Assembly: GCF_947179165.1 (NCBI RefSeq)
Contig: NC_077242.1
Span: 35,585,097-35,649,096, forward strand
Length of the DNA stretch: 64,000 bases
Source of the DNA: Solanum dulcamara
Taxonomy: Eukaryota > Streptophyta > Magnoliopsida > Solanales > Solanaceae
Direction of reading: 5' to 3'
Position 1 is the stretch's first letter; each line of letters starts with the position of its first letter. Shown here piece after piece: positions 1-10,689 of the stretch. The notes below the pieces were generated by a model, which was given only the letters and a program-made list of their open reading frames with translations, did not search any database and was not told where the DNA came from. The translations under genes and the position numbers were made by a program.

Positions 1-144
1 GAATTTTTAAGTTTGAAGTTTAGTACCCTTAAAAGAATGGAGGTAGTAACTGTGTAAAGTATGTAGTTGCATTTATGCACCTAGTAAGTTAGTTTGAGGT
101 GATTTCCCTTATGTGTTGGCTAAGACTTAATGAGTTTGTGTAGA
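1..144. other. Unassigned flank left of Gyp1
   Basis: AT-rich sequence with no open frame of note and no match I recognise. It ends where a gypsy-type LTR begins at 145. It may be part of an older element cut by the window edge. Confidence 0.4.
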
Positions 145-1300
145 TGTCACACCCCAAACTCAAGGGGCACGACTGGCATCTGATGCTAAAACTTGTGCCC
201 AAGATGACCCTGCTAAACCATTTGCTACTAGCGCATGGCAGCCACAGGCAATCAAGTAAAAAAAAGTATATCGCGTCTTAAAATTAAGCCCTAAGCTGGG
301 AAGGCCCATATTAACAGATCTATAAAAGAAAAATCTACTCCAAATAGTTCATATAAATAAATATCCAACTAGAACACAAGACCTAATTGGGATATTGAAA
401 CCACTGTGATCTCTATACCGAAATTGAAAGCAAGTATATATCAACACAATACATCAAACAACCAACAAGCCCCAACAAACTAACAAACTAGGATAACATG
501 GCTATAACGTAGCTATACCACCCACACACTAGTCAGCAAGACTCTAAGAGTAGTAAATCTAGGCGGGACAGGGCCTCGGCCTACCCAAAAATATATATAA
601 CAAAATCTAACAAACCTCAAAAATCTAGCAGCTTTGAAAAAAGTGACTAGCCAACTTGCTAGAACTCAACCGTGCTATTGGGGAGGTCTATTCGGCCGTC
701 AGTCGGGACCTACATGCATGAATGTAGTGTCTCCAGGCAATGGGGCGTCAATACAAAATAATGTACCGATTATGAAAGGCAATAAACTAAATGAGTAGGT
801 ATCGTAATGTACTTAAATTAATCAGTTAAGGAAATGAAGAATATGATAAGCGTACTGACCTGCTCTAGAATTTAAACATAGTAAAAATAATCAAATAACA
901 ACCTAACCAAGACCCCATAAGCTCAACAGGTACAAATAACAAACAAGACCACCTACCTAAGCCCCCATAAGCCCAAAAGGTGCTAATTTAGTCTATATAC
1001 CCCTATCAGTAGTCCCCTAACACCATAGGTAGTCAAATAGCCCTCTTAGGCAATAAAATAGCCTCATAGGTAGCACATAGTCCTATTAGTGATCAGTATA
1101 AATTCATATTCAACTCATACCCCTTTTGGCAATAACATATCCCCGTAGGCAACACATAGCCTTCTCAGGCATTAATATAGCCTTGTAGGCAAATCATAAC
1201 CCTCTTAAGAAATGTCATAGCTCTGTAGGCAGCACATAGCCTTCTTAGGTATTAATATGGCCCCATAGGCAACACATAGACTTCTTAGGAAGTGATTACA
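145..1300 (-). repeat. Left (3') LTR of minus-strand gypsy Gyp1
   Basis: The block begins TGTCACACCCC and aligns by eye with 13679-14687 (shared run of motifs around 'actagcgcatggcagcc' and 'agtatatcttggctta'). From about 990 to 1290 it is a degenerate tandem repeat of roughly 35 bp built on 'taggcaacacatagcc'. Integrase sequence starts abruptly near 1300 with no visible polypurine tract, so the inner end of this LTR is probably deleted. The orientation follows from the primer site at 13664. Confidence 0.65.
990..1290. repeat. Degenerate ~35-bp tandem repeat in the Gyp1 LTR
   Basis: Repeated variants of 'cccc(g)taggcaacacatag' followed by 'ccttcttaggcattaatat'. A shorter version lies in the right LTR at 14510-14687. 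Confidence 0.6.
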
Positions 1301-1654
1301 TTCCTGCAGCTAACCACAATACTAAGTCTGGTCCAATCAATCTTGACTCACCTACCTCGAACTATCCAATAGGAGATCTATATATTCGACTATACAAAGC
1401 CTCATAAGGTGCCATATTAATGTTGGGATGATTACTATTATTGTATGTGAACTCAATAAGAGGTATATGGTCATCCCAACTTCCCTTAAAGTCTAGCATA
1501 GATGCCCATAATATATCCTCGCTAAATTATGGACTCAATCTGGCCATCTATTTGAGGGTAAAATGTTGTACTAAGATTAACTTGTGTCCCTAATCCATTC
1601 TGGAAACACTTCCAAAAGTTAGCGCTAAATTATGCTCCTGTATCATAGATAATA
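1300..1654 (-). pseudogene. Gyp1 integrase, C-terminal half of core (fragment)
   Basis: Minus-strand translation gives recognisable Ty3/gypsy integrase: a degenerate form of the SDRG-containing segment at the right edge, then the HPQTDGQ-like motif (here YPQIDGQ) and the WDDHIPLIEF-type segment. It holds the regions that normally carry the second catalytic Asp and the catalytic Glu. It stops exactly at 1654, where LtrX1 is inserted, and the N-terminal half of the same domain lies at 10045-10285. Internal stops make it non-functional. Confidence 0.8.
1650..1654. repeat. Target-site duplication TAATA (left of LtrX1)
   Basis: TAATA directly precedes the TG terminus at 1655 and is repeated at 10040-10044 after the CA terminus at 10039. 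Confidence 0.9.
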
Positions 1655-2440
1655 TGTCATGACCCAACCCCGTGGGCCGCGACTGGGGTCTGACTTGGAC
1701 CCCCGTTTACGTAACTATCGACTACAGTCAAATTGGACTATGTATAACGTGATACTGCTTACAAAAACCTCAATGGGTTAAAACTTTTTCATGTTCATAT
1801 AGCTTCCTAGATAGAGGAACCAAACACATGAACCCAATGGGTGATAAAATATTCATACACATGTGGCCTCTTTCATTTGCATCATATCATGAAAGGGAAA
1901 GCCAGTCGATAAGGCTGCCACAACATAATAGCTTTTACAATATATCTCATAGGCATAACCGAAATAAACTCCTAAACAACCCACACACATATATCTACAG
2001 ACCTCTAAGAATAGGAACGACAACATATGGCGGGACAGGGCCCCCGCCATACCCCTGCATAAATAAATATATACATCGCGGGACCAGTACCTAGAAGCTA
2101 GGCTCCGAAACAGTGGAGCACTTCCAACATAGCTGAGCGGAAATCCTACGCTGGCGGATCTCTGAAATGAACATATGTACCTGCGGGCATGAAACACAGC
2201 CTCCCAAAGAAAGAGGGGTCAGTACGATACATGTACTGAGTATATAAGCATACATAACTGAGATAACAACTAAAACAGGGATGCAAGAAACCAAGTATAG
2301 CATTTAATAGGGTACTGTACCTGCATCTCACAAAATAAAGTCATGTATACCATTATTACGTACCGTATCCAGCCCGCTCGGGGACTCGATGTTACAAACA
2401 CATCATCTATCCTGATAGGCATATGCATATTATTAGCTCT

Positions 2441-2720
2441 GTGGGACGTACAACCCAATTCAAGTATACAGCAAGCACATGCCGAGGAACGACGGCCCGA
2501 TCCATATATCACATAATAATGCTGAGGTACGACGGCCCGATCCATATATTACATGATGATGCCAAGGTATGACGGCCCGATCCGTATAATACATAATAAT
2601 GCCGAGGTACGACGGCCTGATCCGTATATTGCATAATCTGTCATAGAATATACGACCCAATCCTTACATAGCAAAATGTGTTGAGGTACGTTCGACCCGA
2701 TCCATATATATATCATAATG
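2441..2720. repeat. Seven exact-length 40-bp tandem units in LTR
   Basis: Units begin at 2441, 2481, 2521, 2561, 2601, 2641 and 2681, each 40 bp, following the pattern 'gccgaggtacgacggcccga' then 'tccatatat'. Homologous arrays are in the right LTR (about 7437-7720) and in the LtrX2 LTRs (15345-15545 and 22430-22630). Confidence 0.88.
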
Positions 2721-4462
2721 CATATACATGCACGCAAAACTCTGTAACATATCAAACATCCCTTAGATATCACCATACCGCAGGTTCAAGGGCCCCTAGG
2801 TATAGGAGCTTACACATCCCAACACTATTCAACCTATAGAAGGCTTAAGGGTCATAGTTCAACTACCTTCAGACCTTTGATGTTCAATCGTGACCGTAAG
2901 TCATGAATTATACCCAGAACTTATGAATGGAGTCACCTCCAGATCCATGCCCTAGATTACCCACGATCCAGTCTCTTTGGAGGTAGGAAAAGACAAGCTT
3001 TACATGTACTACCTTTTTATCAATTCAGTAGGTAGTGGACAAAACTCTTAAATCATACTCAGATTTTTAGAATGGAACAGTTACCAATTTCACATACATA
3101 ATTCTTACTTCTAAGACATGCCAAAAAGAAGAAAGGGTAGCTTCACATACCTCTTGTGAGTTACTCTTTATCCCGTTCACCTCGTCGTCCTTTGAACCTA
3201 TCCAACATAAAAGTAATATGAATATCAACCTTTCTTAACTTTCCAGTATCTTAGGTTACACCTTAGTAATAATGGAATCTATTTCCTTAGTCATTTCCTC
3301 GACTAGTTCTTTAGTTTGTTAAGGTGTTAACGAAAATTGGGCAGCACCTCCCCTACAATGTGCCCTATTCGGATTTCCAATTAGGTCCCTAAGACCTACA
3401 GCCAACCAACAACAACAACCTGCAGCATATGTTTAAGCAATTCGTAACAACAATATACAACATAAACTTCAAACGACTTATTCAAAAATACGATATCACA
3501 ATAGGGCGTCTAGCCTTTATTTTGTAACGCCATTAATTATACACAACGAGGGGTCATATGGATTCAAACAGCAGCACCCTAAACCACTTTAAAACACATT
3601 TATTCCCTGCAACCACACCTCACACCCCTGCAGCAACCACTCACACTAACAACACTTTACTTCGACAACAATTCAACTATAACGACTACAATTTGGATTG
3701 CTTCGAACGTTAAACATTGCTATGACATTTTTACACCTCCAGCATCATAAAAGGTGTGTAATACACCCTATGACAACACTATAAACTTCAAATTAGAAGG
3801 AAAGACCTTACCTTACGTTAAACTTGTCAAACTATCAAAACGTGAATTTTGGACAGCTTATTGTCTTGTATTGTCGCTTAGTTTCGAAGGGGTAATTGAG
3901 GGAAATAGGATTTGTGTCCTCAATAAAAGTTATATACATGTATCTTAGGGTCGCATACAATTTTGAATTACCCCTACTTCAATTTTGTACAACAAGATAT
4001 TCCCAAGATACCAACAACAGTCCTTGTAAAATTTCTAAAACGAAATCTGGGCAGCAGCTCCCCCATGCTTCACCACCCTTTTTCGAGCAGATAAAAGACA
4101 AACTGGGTTTTAAAAGCTAAATAAAAGTTATAGCCCTATGAAATATCTTTCCAAAACATCTTCAATCACTTGAAACGAAGCCTACACAAGGAGTTATACT
4201 CGTTTTACTAACAACGGTATCATTCAAAAATGGGTCTGTTAACAAGAACAAAAACCTCGTCTTCTCCCTAACGATAATTTTTATGTTGTTAAACACCATC
4301 ATACCACCGTAGGATACCTTAAATAATTAATTCACGGAAAAAAATCGGGGAACTTACCTTTTTGAAGCAAACCCGTAGGTCTCCTTTCTTGCTCCCTCAC
4401 ATTTTTCTCTCAAGTTTTCCAAGTGAATATGGCTGAATATGTAATGGATTAGTCATTACTTG

Positions 4463-4472
4463 TATATATATA
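4463..4472 (-). promoter_or_regulatory. Candidate TATA box of the LtrX1 3' LTR
   Basis: A run of TA dinucleotides preceded on the minus strand by AAAAGGGA, about 550 bp inside the LTR's minus-strand 5' end. Transcription would run leftward, starting near 4430-4440. The same motif is at 9458-9468, 17304-17316 and 51553-51562 in sister LTRs. Confidence 0.55.
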
Positions 4473-4565
4473 TCCCTTTTGGAAGGTGACATGTGTCATC
4501 CTCTAAGGGTGACATGTGTCACAACCTTAGGAAGCCATGTCACCTCATGCCACCAATCACATGCT

Positions 4566-4575
4566 GCCACGTGGC
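4566..4575. promoter_or_regulatory. G-box palindrome GCCACGTGGC in LTR U3
   Basis: A perfect 10-bp palindrome containing CACGTG lies upstream of the candidate TATA on the minus strand. It is repeated at 9561-9570. CACGTG is the core bound by plant bZIP and bHLH factors. Confidence 0.5.
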
Positions 4576-4592
4576 GATGTGGGACCCACCTC

Positions 4593-4665
4593 AAGTAGGT
4601 GTGTCACCTACTTAGTCCAAGTAGATGCATCACCTACTTAGTCAAAGTAGGTGCATCACCTGCTT
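4593..4665. repeat. Three 26-bp hairpin units in LTR U3
   Basis: Units at 4593-4613, 4619-4639 and 4645-4665 follow AAGTAGGTG, three bases, CACCTACTT, so each can fold as a 9-bp stem with a 3-base loop; the second and third carry stem changes. The spacing is exactly 26 bp. Confidence 0.85.
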
Positions 4666-5018
4666 GCTTCCGAGTAGGTGCTACGCCTCCTTTTGCCTCT
4701 CTCGTGGGTTCGTAATCTCATCTTACATTAGGAGCCTATGTAATCCTTGCTACGTGAGCTTGGTATGTCCTTAAGCAACTCAAGTGTATACGACTTCTAA
4801 ATTAGTAGCTTACGTAGATAAATCGGGTCCTACAACTTATTACTTGGCCTCCTATTCCTTCCGGATTCTTATGACTCTATTTCCAACCTTTTCTACAATA
4901 GGGTATCACATTCTCCTTTCCTTTGAGTCGTTTGATAGTGTCGTAGCTTATCCGGCTCACAGGATAATGTCTAAAGAACTTAAGAGACATTTCGAGCTCG
5001 AGAGTGTGGGGTGTAACA

Positions 5019-5032
5019 TCCTTCCACCCTTT
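5019..5032 (-). other. Polypurine tract of LtrX1
   Basis: On the minus strand the tract reads AAAGGGTGGAAGGA and abuts the LTR that starts TGTTACACCCC. It is the usual plus-strand primer position. The same arrangement occurs at 17986, 23994 and 52148. Confidence 0.85.
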
Positions 5033-5629
5033 AGAACATTCGTCCTCGAATGTTAACTCTTACAAGGTCTAAAAGGATATCAGGAAAATTCTATACCAAG
5101 TGCGTTCAAATTTTATTTTTTTCGCGGTCTTTCCTTTGCTTAACTTATTCTTAAGTTTTCTTGTATTCTACCTTAGGAAAGATCTCTTATCCTTTATTTT
5201 GTGTTACTTGTAAGTCACAATATCAGTAACCAATAATTCGGTTGCCAACACGTTAACCTTTAGTCAAGTATAGCCTTGCTATCTCTTACAATATCCTTAA
5301 ATTCTCATTGTGACTCTCTTGTCATATTCATCCTCTTTGTACGCATCCATTCTTTGATGTCATACTATATTAGTTCCTTACTAATAATTCTCAGCACTGT
5401 CTCAGGTATCATGGCTTCTATCCGTTCATTGGTGGCTTTTAGATCTTTGCCGGCTCATTCCAGCATGGGATCTTACTTGAAATTTAAATATTCACATGAA
5501 CACATTGTAGTGTTTGTTGGTTTCATCCCATGCTTGTATCTCCTATATCCACTTCCCCCCTTTTGGGTGTATCCATTTCAGTGTCCACTTATGTTCAACT
5601 TTTCAAATACATATGTTCAAAGCATTTTA

Positions 5630-5750
5630 TATCCCAACCGCGCAGGGCTTCCCAGGAAGTCACCCATCCCAGTGCTACTCTCGCCCAAGCACGCTTAACT
5701 TCAGAGTTCTGATGAGATCCGGTGCCTTAGTGCTGGTATGGTCGCATCCT
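5630..5750 (-). pseudogene. 5S rRNA-derived segment inside LtrX1
   Basis: On the minus strand this reads as a nearly full-length plant 5S rRNA, from GGATGCGACCATACCAGC through the control region AAGTTAAGCGTGC and GGGCGAGAGTAG to GGATGGGTGAC and GGGAAG. By eye roughly ten positions differ from a typical plant 5S over about 110 bases, and the last dozen bases are poor. The internal promoter elements (box A, intermediate element, box C) are largely intact. It is a single copy inside a retroelement, not part of a 5S array. Unlike Cassandra elements, where 5S sits in the LTR, here it is in the internal region. Confidence 0.88.
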
Positions 5751-6131
5751 GCCCCATGGGGCGCATAGCTATTGAAGAAGACGATAACCCAGCAGCTGAT
5801 CCGGTAGGCTAAGCTGCACCGCCCAAGTTACCCTTATATTCTTATTACACGGACCATATCCTATCTTTAGCCACTTTCTCATTAGGCTTTACTTATTTTC
5901 ATAGCGATCCTCGTTATATTCACATTATACCCTGTTCTTGTTCCATCCCATAGTATCATACTTCTTATTACAGACAGGGTATACTGCAACCTTGTATCTT
6001 TTTGTTTTTGAAAAATTTTGGCAGAGTTTCCTCTATATTTCTTACCATCTCAAAAACCTGCACGCAGAAAATACCAATAGTGCCTCACAGGGCACACATA
6101 TATATATATATTCAGATCATATCATATTATA

Positions 6132-6219
6132 GCCACACAGGGCAGACATATATATTAATATCATCTCATATCGCAGCCACACAGGGCAGACATATATATT
6201 AATATCATCTCATATCGCA
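6132..6219. repeat. 44-bp tandem duplication in LtrX1 internal region
   Basis: Two identical 44-bp units start at 6132 and 6176 with GCCACACAGGGCAGACATAT, and a third partial unit starts at 6220. Confidence 0.9.
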
Positions 6220-6633
6220 GCCACACAGGGCGCCCACAATTAACAGTTTGGAAAGGACTTACCTCGTATGTCCACTCAAACTGCACCTGTTACACTTTCT
6301 TGTATACTTTCCCTTTCATTTTTCAACTGTATATACCAATCGTACTTCAACACCTTACCTGACACATGTCTTTCGTGCCTTTGCTTACCTGTGTGCTTTG
6401 TGACTTCTAATATCTTCAGTCACTTTCTACTTTCGATGTTGTCCTTCTGCTGAAATCTCAAGTTAGTATGAGGAATTTCATTCCCTATGACTCGGTTCTA
6501 TCGCACGATCTTAGATATGAAAGAAAGGTAACATCTTAAATGTCCTGTAACCTCTTGTCTATAGATGTGGTGCACAACACACCGATAAACAAGACTCTAC
6601 TAGACACGGTCTGTATACACTCTAAGGATAACT

Positions 6634-6645
6634 GCTCTAATACCA
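6634..6645 (-). other. Primer binding site of LtrX1 (tRNA-iMet type)
   Basis: The minus strand reads TGGTATTAGAGC, one mismatch from the initiator-Met tRNA primer site TGGTATCAGAGC. It lies four bases from the 5' LTR at 6650, which fixes the element as minus-strand. Confidence 0.88.
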
Positions 6646-6649
6646 CTTC

Positions 6650-9600
6650 TGTCATAACCCAACCCCGTGGGCCGCGACTAGGGTCCGACCTGGACCCCCG
6701 TTTACGTAACTGTCGACTACAGTCAAATTGGACTATGTATAACGTGATACTGCTTACAAAAACCTCAATGGGTTAAAACTTTTTCATGTTCATATAGCTT
6801 CCTAGATATAGGAACCAAACACATGAACCCAGTGGGTGATAAAATATTCATACACGTGTTGCCTCTTTCATTTGCATCATGTCATGAAAGGGAAAGCCAG
6901 TCGATAAGGCTGTCACAGCATAATAGCTTTTACAATATATCTCATAGGCATAACCGAAATAAACTCCTAAACAACCCACACACATATGTCTACAGACCTC
7001 TAAGAATAGGAACGACAACATATGGAGGGACAGGGCCCCCGCCGTACCCCTGCATAAATAAATATATACATCGCGGGACAAGTACCCAGAAGCTAGGCTC
7101 CGAAATAGTGGAGCACTTCCAACATAGCTGAGAGGAAATCCTACGCTGGCGGATCTCTGAAATGAACATCTGTACTTGCGGGCATGAAACGCAGCCCCCC
7201 AAAGAAAGAGGGGTCAGTACGATACATATACTGAGTATATAAGCATACATAACTGAGATAACAACTAAAACAGGGATGCAAGAAACCAAGTATAGCATTT
7301 AATTGTGTACTATACCTGCATCTCATAAAATAAAGTCATGTATACCATTATCACGTGTCGTATCCGGCCCGCTTGGGGACTCGGTGTTACAAACACATCA
7401 TCTATCCTAATAGGCATATGCATATTATTAGCTCTGTGGGACGTAACACCCGATTCATGTATACAGCAAGCACATACCGAGGAACGACGGCCCGATCCAT
7501 ATGACACATGATAATGTCGAGGTACGATGGCCCGATCCATATATTACATGATGATGCCGAGGTACGACAGCCGATCCGTATAATGCATAATAATGCCGAG
7601 GTACGATGGCCCGATCCATATATTGCATAATCTGTCATGGAACGTATGAACCGATCCTTACATAGCAAAATGTGTCGAGGTACGTTCGACCCGATCCATA
7701 TATATATCATAATGCATATACATGCACGCAAAACTCTGTAACATATCAAACATCCCTTAGATATCACCATACCGCAGGTTCAAGGGCCCCTAGGTATAGG
7801 AGCTTACACATCCCAGCACTATTCAACCTATAGAAGGCTTAAGGGTCATAGTTCAACTACCTTCAGACCTTTGATGTTCAATCGTGACCACAAGTCATGA
7901 ATTATACCCAGAACTTATGAATGGAGTCACCTCCAGATCCATGCCCTAGATTACCCACGATCTAGTCTCTTTGGAGGTAGGAAAAGACAAGCTTTACATG
8001 TACTACCTTTTTATCAATTCAGTAGGTAGTGGACAAAACTCTTAACTCATACTCAGATTTTTAGAATGGAACAGTTACCAATTTCACATACATAATTCTT
8101 ACTTCTAAGACATGCCAAAAAGAAGAAAGGGTAGCTTCATATACCTCTTGTGAGTTACTCTTTATCCCGTTCGCCTCGTCGTCCTTTTAACCTATCCAAC
8201 ATAAAAGTAATATGAATATCAACCTTTCTTAACTTTCCAGTATCTTAGGTTACACCTTAGTAATAATGGAATCTATTTCCTTAGTCATTTCCTCGACTAG
8301 TTCTTTAGTTTGTTAAGGTGTTAACGAAAATTGGGCAGCACCTCCCCTACAATGTGCCCTATTCAGATTTCTAATTAGGTCCCTAAGACCTACAGCCAAC
8401 CAACAACAACAACCTGCAGCATATGTTTAAGCAATTCGCAACAACAATATACAACATAAACTTCAAACGACTTATTCAAAAATACGATATCACAATAGGG
8501 CGTCTAGCCTTTATTTTGTAACGACTTTAATTATACACAATGAGGGGTCATGTGGATTCAAACAGCAGCACCCTAACCCACTTTAAAACACATTTATGCC
8601 CTGCAACCACACCTCACACCCCTGCAGCAACCACTCACACTAACAACACTTTACTTTGACAACAATTCAACTATAACGACTACAATTTGGATTGCTTCGA
8701 ACGTTAAACATTGCTATGACATTTTTACACTTCCAACATCATAAAAGGTGTGTAATACACCCTATGACAACACCATAAACTTCAAATTAGAAGGAAAGAC
8801 CTTACCTTATATTAAACTTGTCAAAACTATCAAAACTAGAATTCTGGACAGCTTACTGTCTTGTATTGTCGCTTAGTTTCGAAGGGGTAATTAAGGGAAA
8901 CAGGATTTGTGTCCTCAATGAAAGTTATAGGCATGTGTCTTAGGGTCACATACAATTTTGAATTACCCCTACTTCAATTTTGTACAATAATATATTCCCA
9001 AGATACCAACAACAGTCCTTGTAAAATTTCTAAAACGAAATCTGGGCAGCAGCTCCCCCATGCTTCACTACCCTTTTTCGAGCAGATAAAAGACAAACTG
9101 GGTTTTAGAGGCTAAATAAAAGTTATAGCCCTATGAAATATCTTTCCAAAACATCTTGAATCACTTGAAACGAAGCCTACACAAGGAGTTATACTCGTTT
9201 TACTAACAACAGTATCATTCAAAAACGGGTCTGTTAACAAGAACAAAAACCTCGTATTCTCCCTAATGATAATTTTTATGTTGTTAAACACCATCATACC
9301 ACCGTAGGATACCTTAAATAATTAATTCACGGAAAGAAATTGGGGAACTTACCTTTTTGAAGCAAACCCATAGGTCTCCTTTCTTTCTCCCTCATATTTT
9401 TCTCTCAAGTTTTCCAAGTGAATATGGCTGAATATGTAATGGATTAGTCATTACTTGTATATATATATCCCTTTTGGAAGGTGACATGTGTCATCCTCTA
9501 AGGGTGACAGGTGTCACAACCTTAGGAAGCCATGTCACCTTATACCACCAATAACATGCTGCCACGTGGCGATGTGGGACCCACCTCAAGTAGGTGTGTC

Positions 9601-10039
9601 ACCTACTTGGTCCAAGTAGGTGCATCACCTACTTGGTCCAAGTAGGTGCATCACCTACTTAGTCAAAGTAGGTGCATTACCTGCTTGCTTCCGAGTAGGT
9701 GCTACACCTCCTTCCGCCTCTCCCGTTGGTTCGTAATCTCATCTTACTTTAGGAGCCTATGTAATCCTTGCTACGTAAGCTTGGTATGTCCTTAAGAAAC
9801 TCAAGTGTATACGACTTCTAAATTAGTAGATTACGTAGATAAATCGGGTCCTACAACTCACTACTTGGCCTCCAATTCCTTTCGGATTCTTATGACTCTA
9901 TTTCCAACCTTTTTTACAATAGGGTATCACATTCTCCTTTACTTTGAGTCATTTGATAGTGTCGTAGCTTATCCGGCTCACAGGATAATGTCTAAAGAAC
10001 TTAAGAGACATTTCGAGCTCGAGAGTGTGGGGTGTAACA
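6650..10039 (-). repeat. LtrX1 5' LTR (3390 bp)
   Basis: Collinear with 1655-5018. The 26-bp length excess equals one extra hairpin unit (four units at 9588, 9614, 9640 and 9666). TATA motif at 9458-9468 and G-box at 9561-9570. The far end at 10039 is followed by the TAATA duplication. Confidence 0.92.
9588..9686. repeat. Four 26-bp hairpin units in LTR U3
   Basis: Units at 9588-9608, 9614-9634, 9640-9660 and 9666-9686. The second and third are perfect AAGTAGGTGCATCACCTACTT. Confidence 0.88.
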
Positions 10040-10044
10040 TAATA
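10040..10044. repeat. Target-site duplication TAATA (right of LtrX1)
   Basis: Directly follows the CA terminus at 10039 and matches 1650-1654. Confidence 0.9.
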
Positions 10045-10500
10045 GATACTGGGACACCATGAAGCCTAACAATCTCTCTAACATAATGACCTTCTTAGTC
10101 TTTGGATGTAAAAGTAGTCTTGATAGTAAAAAGTGAGCTAATTTTGTTAGCCTATCAATAATTACCCAAATAGAGTCAAACTTACGACATGACCAAGGTA
10201 ACCCTGTAATAAAATCAATATTAATTGCTTCTTTGACAAAGGAATAGCTATCTCTTGTATTATCCCATCGACTTCTGATGCTCAATCTTCACTTTTTGGT
10301 AGCTAGGACACCGTGCCACAAACTCAACAATGTCCTTCTTCTTCTTGTACCACCAATAAATCTTCTTTATATTATGATACATCTTCATCAAACCTTAGTG
10401 AATAAAATAATGAGAATGATGTGTATCTGCCATTATCTAATGTCTAAGCTCTGCACTATTCAGAAAAGACAATAAACCTATATATCTGAGGACTCCATCT
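10045..10500 (-). pseudogene. Gyp1 integrase, N-terminal half of core (fragment)
   Basis: The minus-strand frame from 10285 contains IDFITGLPWSCRKFDSIWV followed by DRLTKLAHFL, the first-Asp segment of a gypsy integrase core. The frame then runs into LtrX1, so the last residues of that open frame are LTR-derived. The other half of the domain is at 1300-1654. Sequence from 10285 to 10500 is degenerate and should be the zinc-binding region. Not functional because it is split and carries stops upstream. Confidence 0.82.
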
Positions 10501-10689
10501 CTTTCTATATCAAAGACTAAAGACTCCTTGTCCTGAGCATTGGCTTCGAGCTTCTCTAAGTTGGGGTCTTTATGATGTCATGCCTATATCTCCTCAACTA
10601 GAGATGATATGGTTTTTTCTTGATTTGTGACCCTACTTTCATCTGCCTGTAATAATCTAACACCCAAGCCAGTTAACTGATAAAGCTCT

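Larger units (their letters stand above)
1655..5018 (-). repeat. LtrX1 3' LTR (3364 bp)
   Basis: Starts TGTCATGACCC and ends GGGGTGTAACA on the plus strand. It matches 6650-10039 along its whole length. It contains a 7-unit 40-bp tandem repeat (2441-2720), a minus-strand TATA motif (4463-4472), a G-box palindrome (4566-4575) and three hairpin units (4593-4665). The short open frames inside, such as 2549-2776 on the minus strand, are translations of the 40-bp repeat and are not genes. Confidence 0.92.
5019..6649 (-). other. LtrX1 internal region, no coding capacity
   Basis: 1631 bp between the LTRs. It holds the polypurine tract, about 600 bp of sequence I cannot assign, a 5S rRNA-derived segment (5630-5750), a short remnant of the gag 3' end (about 5755-5830, compare 20365-20450), a 44-bp tandem repeat (6132-6219) and a leader up to the primer site. 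The plus-strand open frames such as 5276-5698 show no domain. The part from about 6010 to 6470 is shared with LtrX3 (53120-53490). Confidence 0.75.
1655..10039 (-). mobile_element. LtrX1: complete long-LTR non-autonomous retrotransposon
   Basis: An 8385-bp element with two full LTRs (1655-5018 and 6650-10039), TG...CA termini, a perfect 5-bp target duplication, a polypurine tract at 5019-5032 and an initiator-Met tRNA primer site at 6634-6645. The last two set the orientation as minus. The internal region is only about 1.63 kb and has no protease, RT, RNase H or integrase. Sampled LTR segments differ by a few percent, mostly transitions, so the insertion is fairly young relative to its surroundings. 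It splits the Gyp1 integrase. The long LTR and the gag type in its relative LtrX2 suggest descent from a Del/Tekay-like chromovirus; this lineage call is inference. Confidence 0.9.

Noticed and set aside
2441..2720. CRISPR-like array
   Set aside because: Repeats are directly adjacent with no spacers, and this is eukaryotic LTR sequence.
5276..5698. 140-codon plus-strand open frame in LtrX1
   Set aside because: It is antisense to the element, overlaps the 5S-derived segment, has a hydrophobic low-complexity translation and is not kept in LtrX3.
5630..5750. Functional 5S rRNA gene
   Set aside because: It is a single copy with about ten changes and a poor 3' end, embedded in a retroelement and without array neighbours or a clean T-run terminator.
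7402..7770. 122-codon minus-strand frame rich in IYGSG repeats
   Set aside because: It is a translation of the 40-bp LTR tandem repeat; its length and phase follow the repeat, and the left LTR breaks the frame differently.
1655..10039. Cassandra TRIM element
   Set aside because: Cassandra is small with 5S in its LTRs; here the LTRs are 3.4 kb and the 5S is internal.
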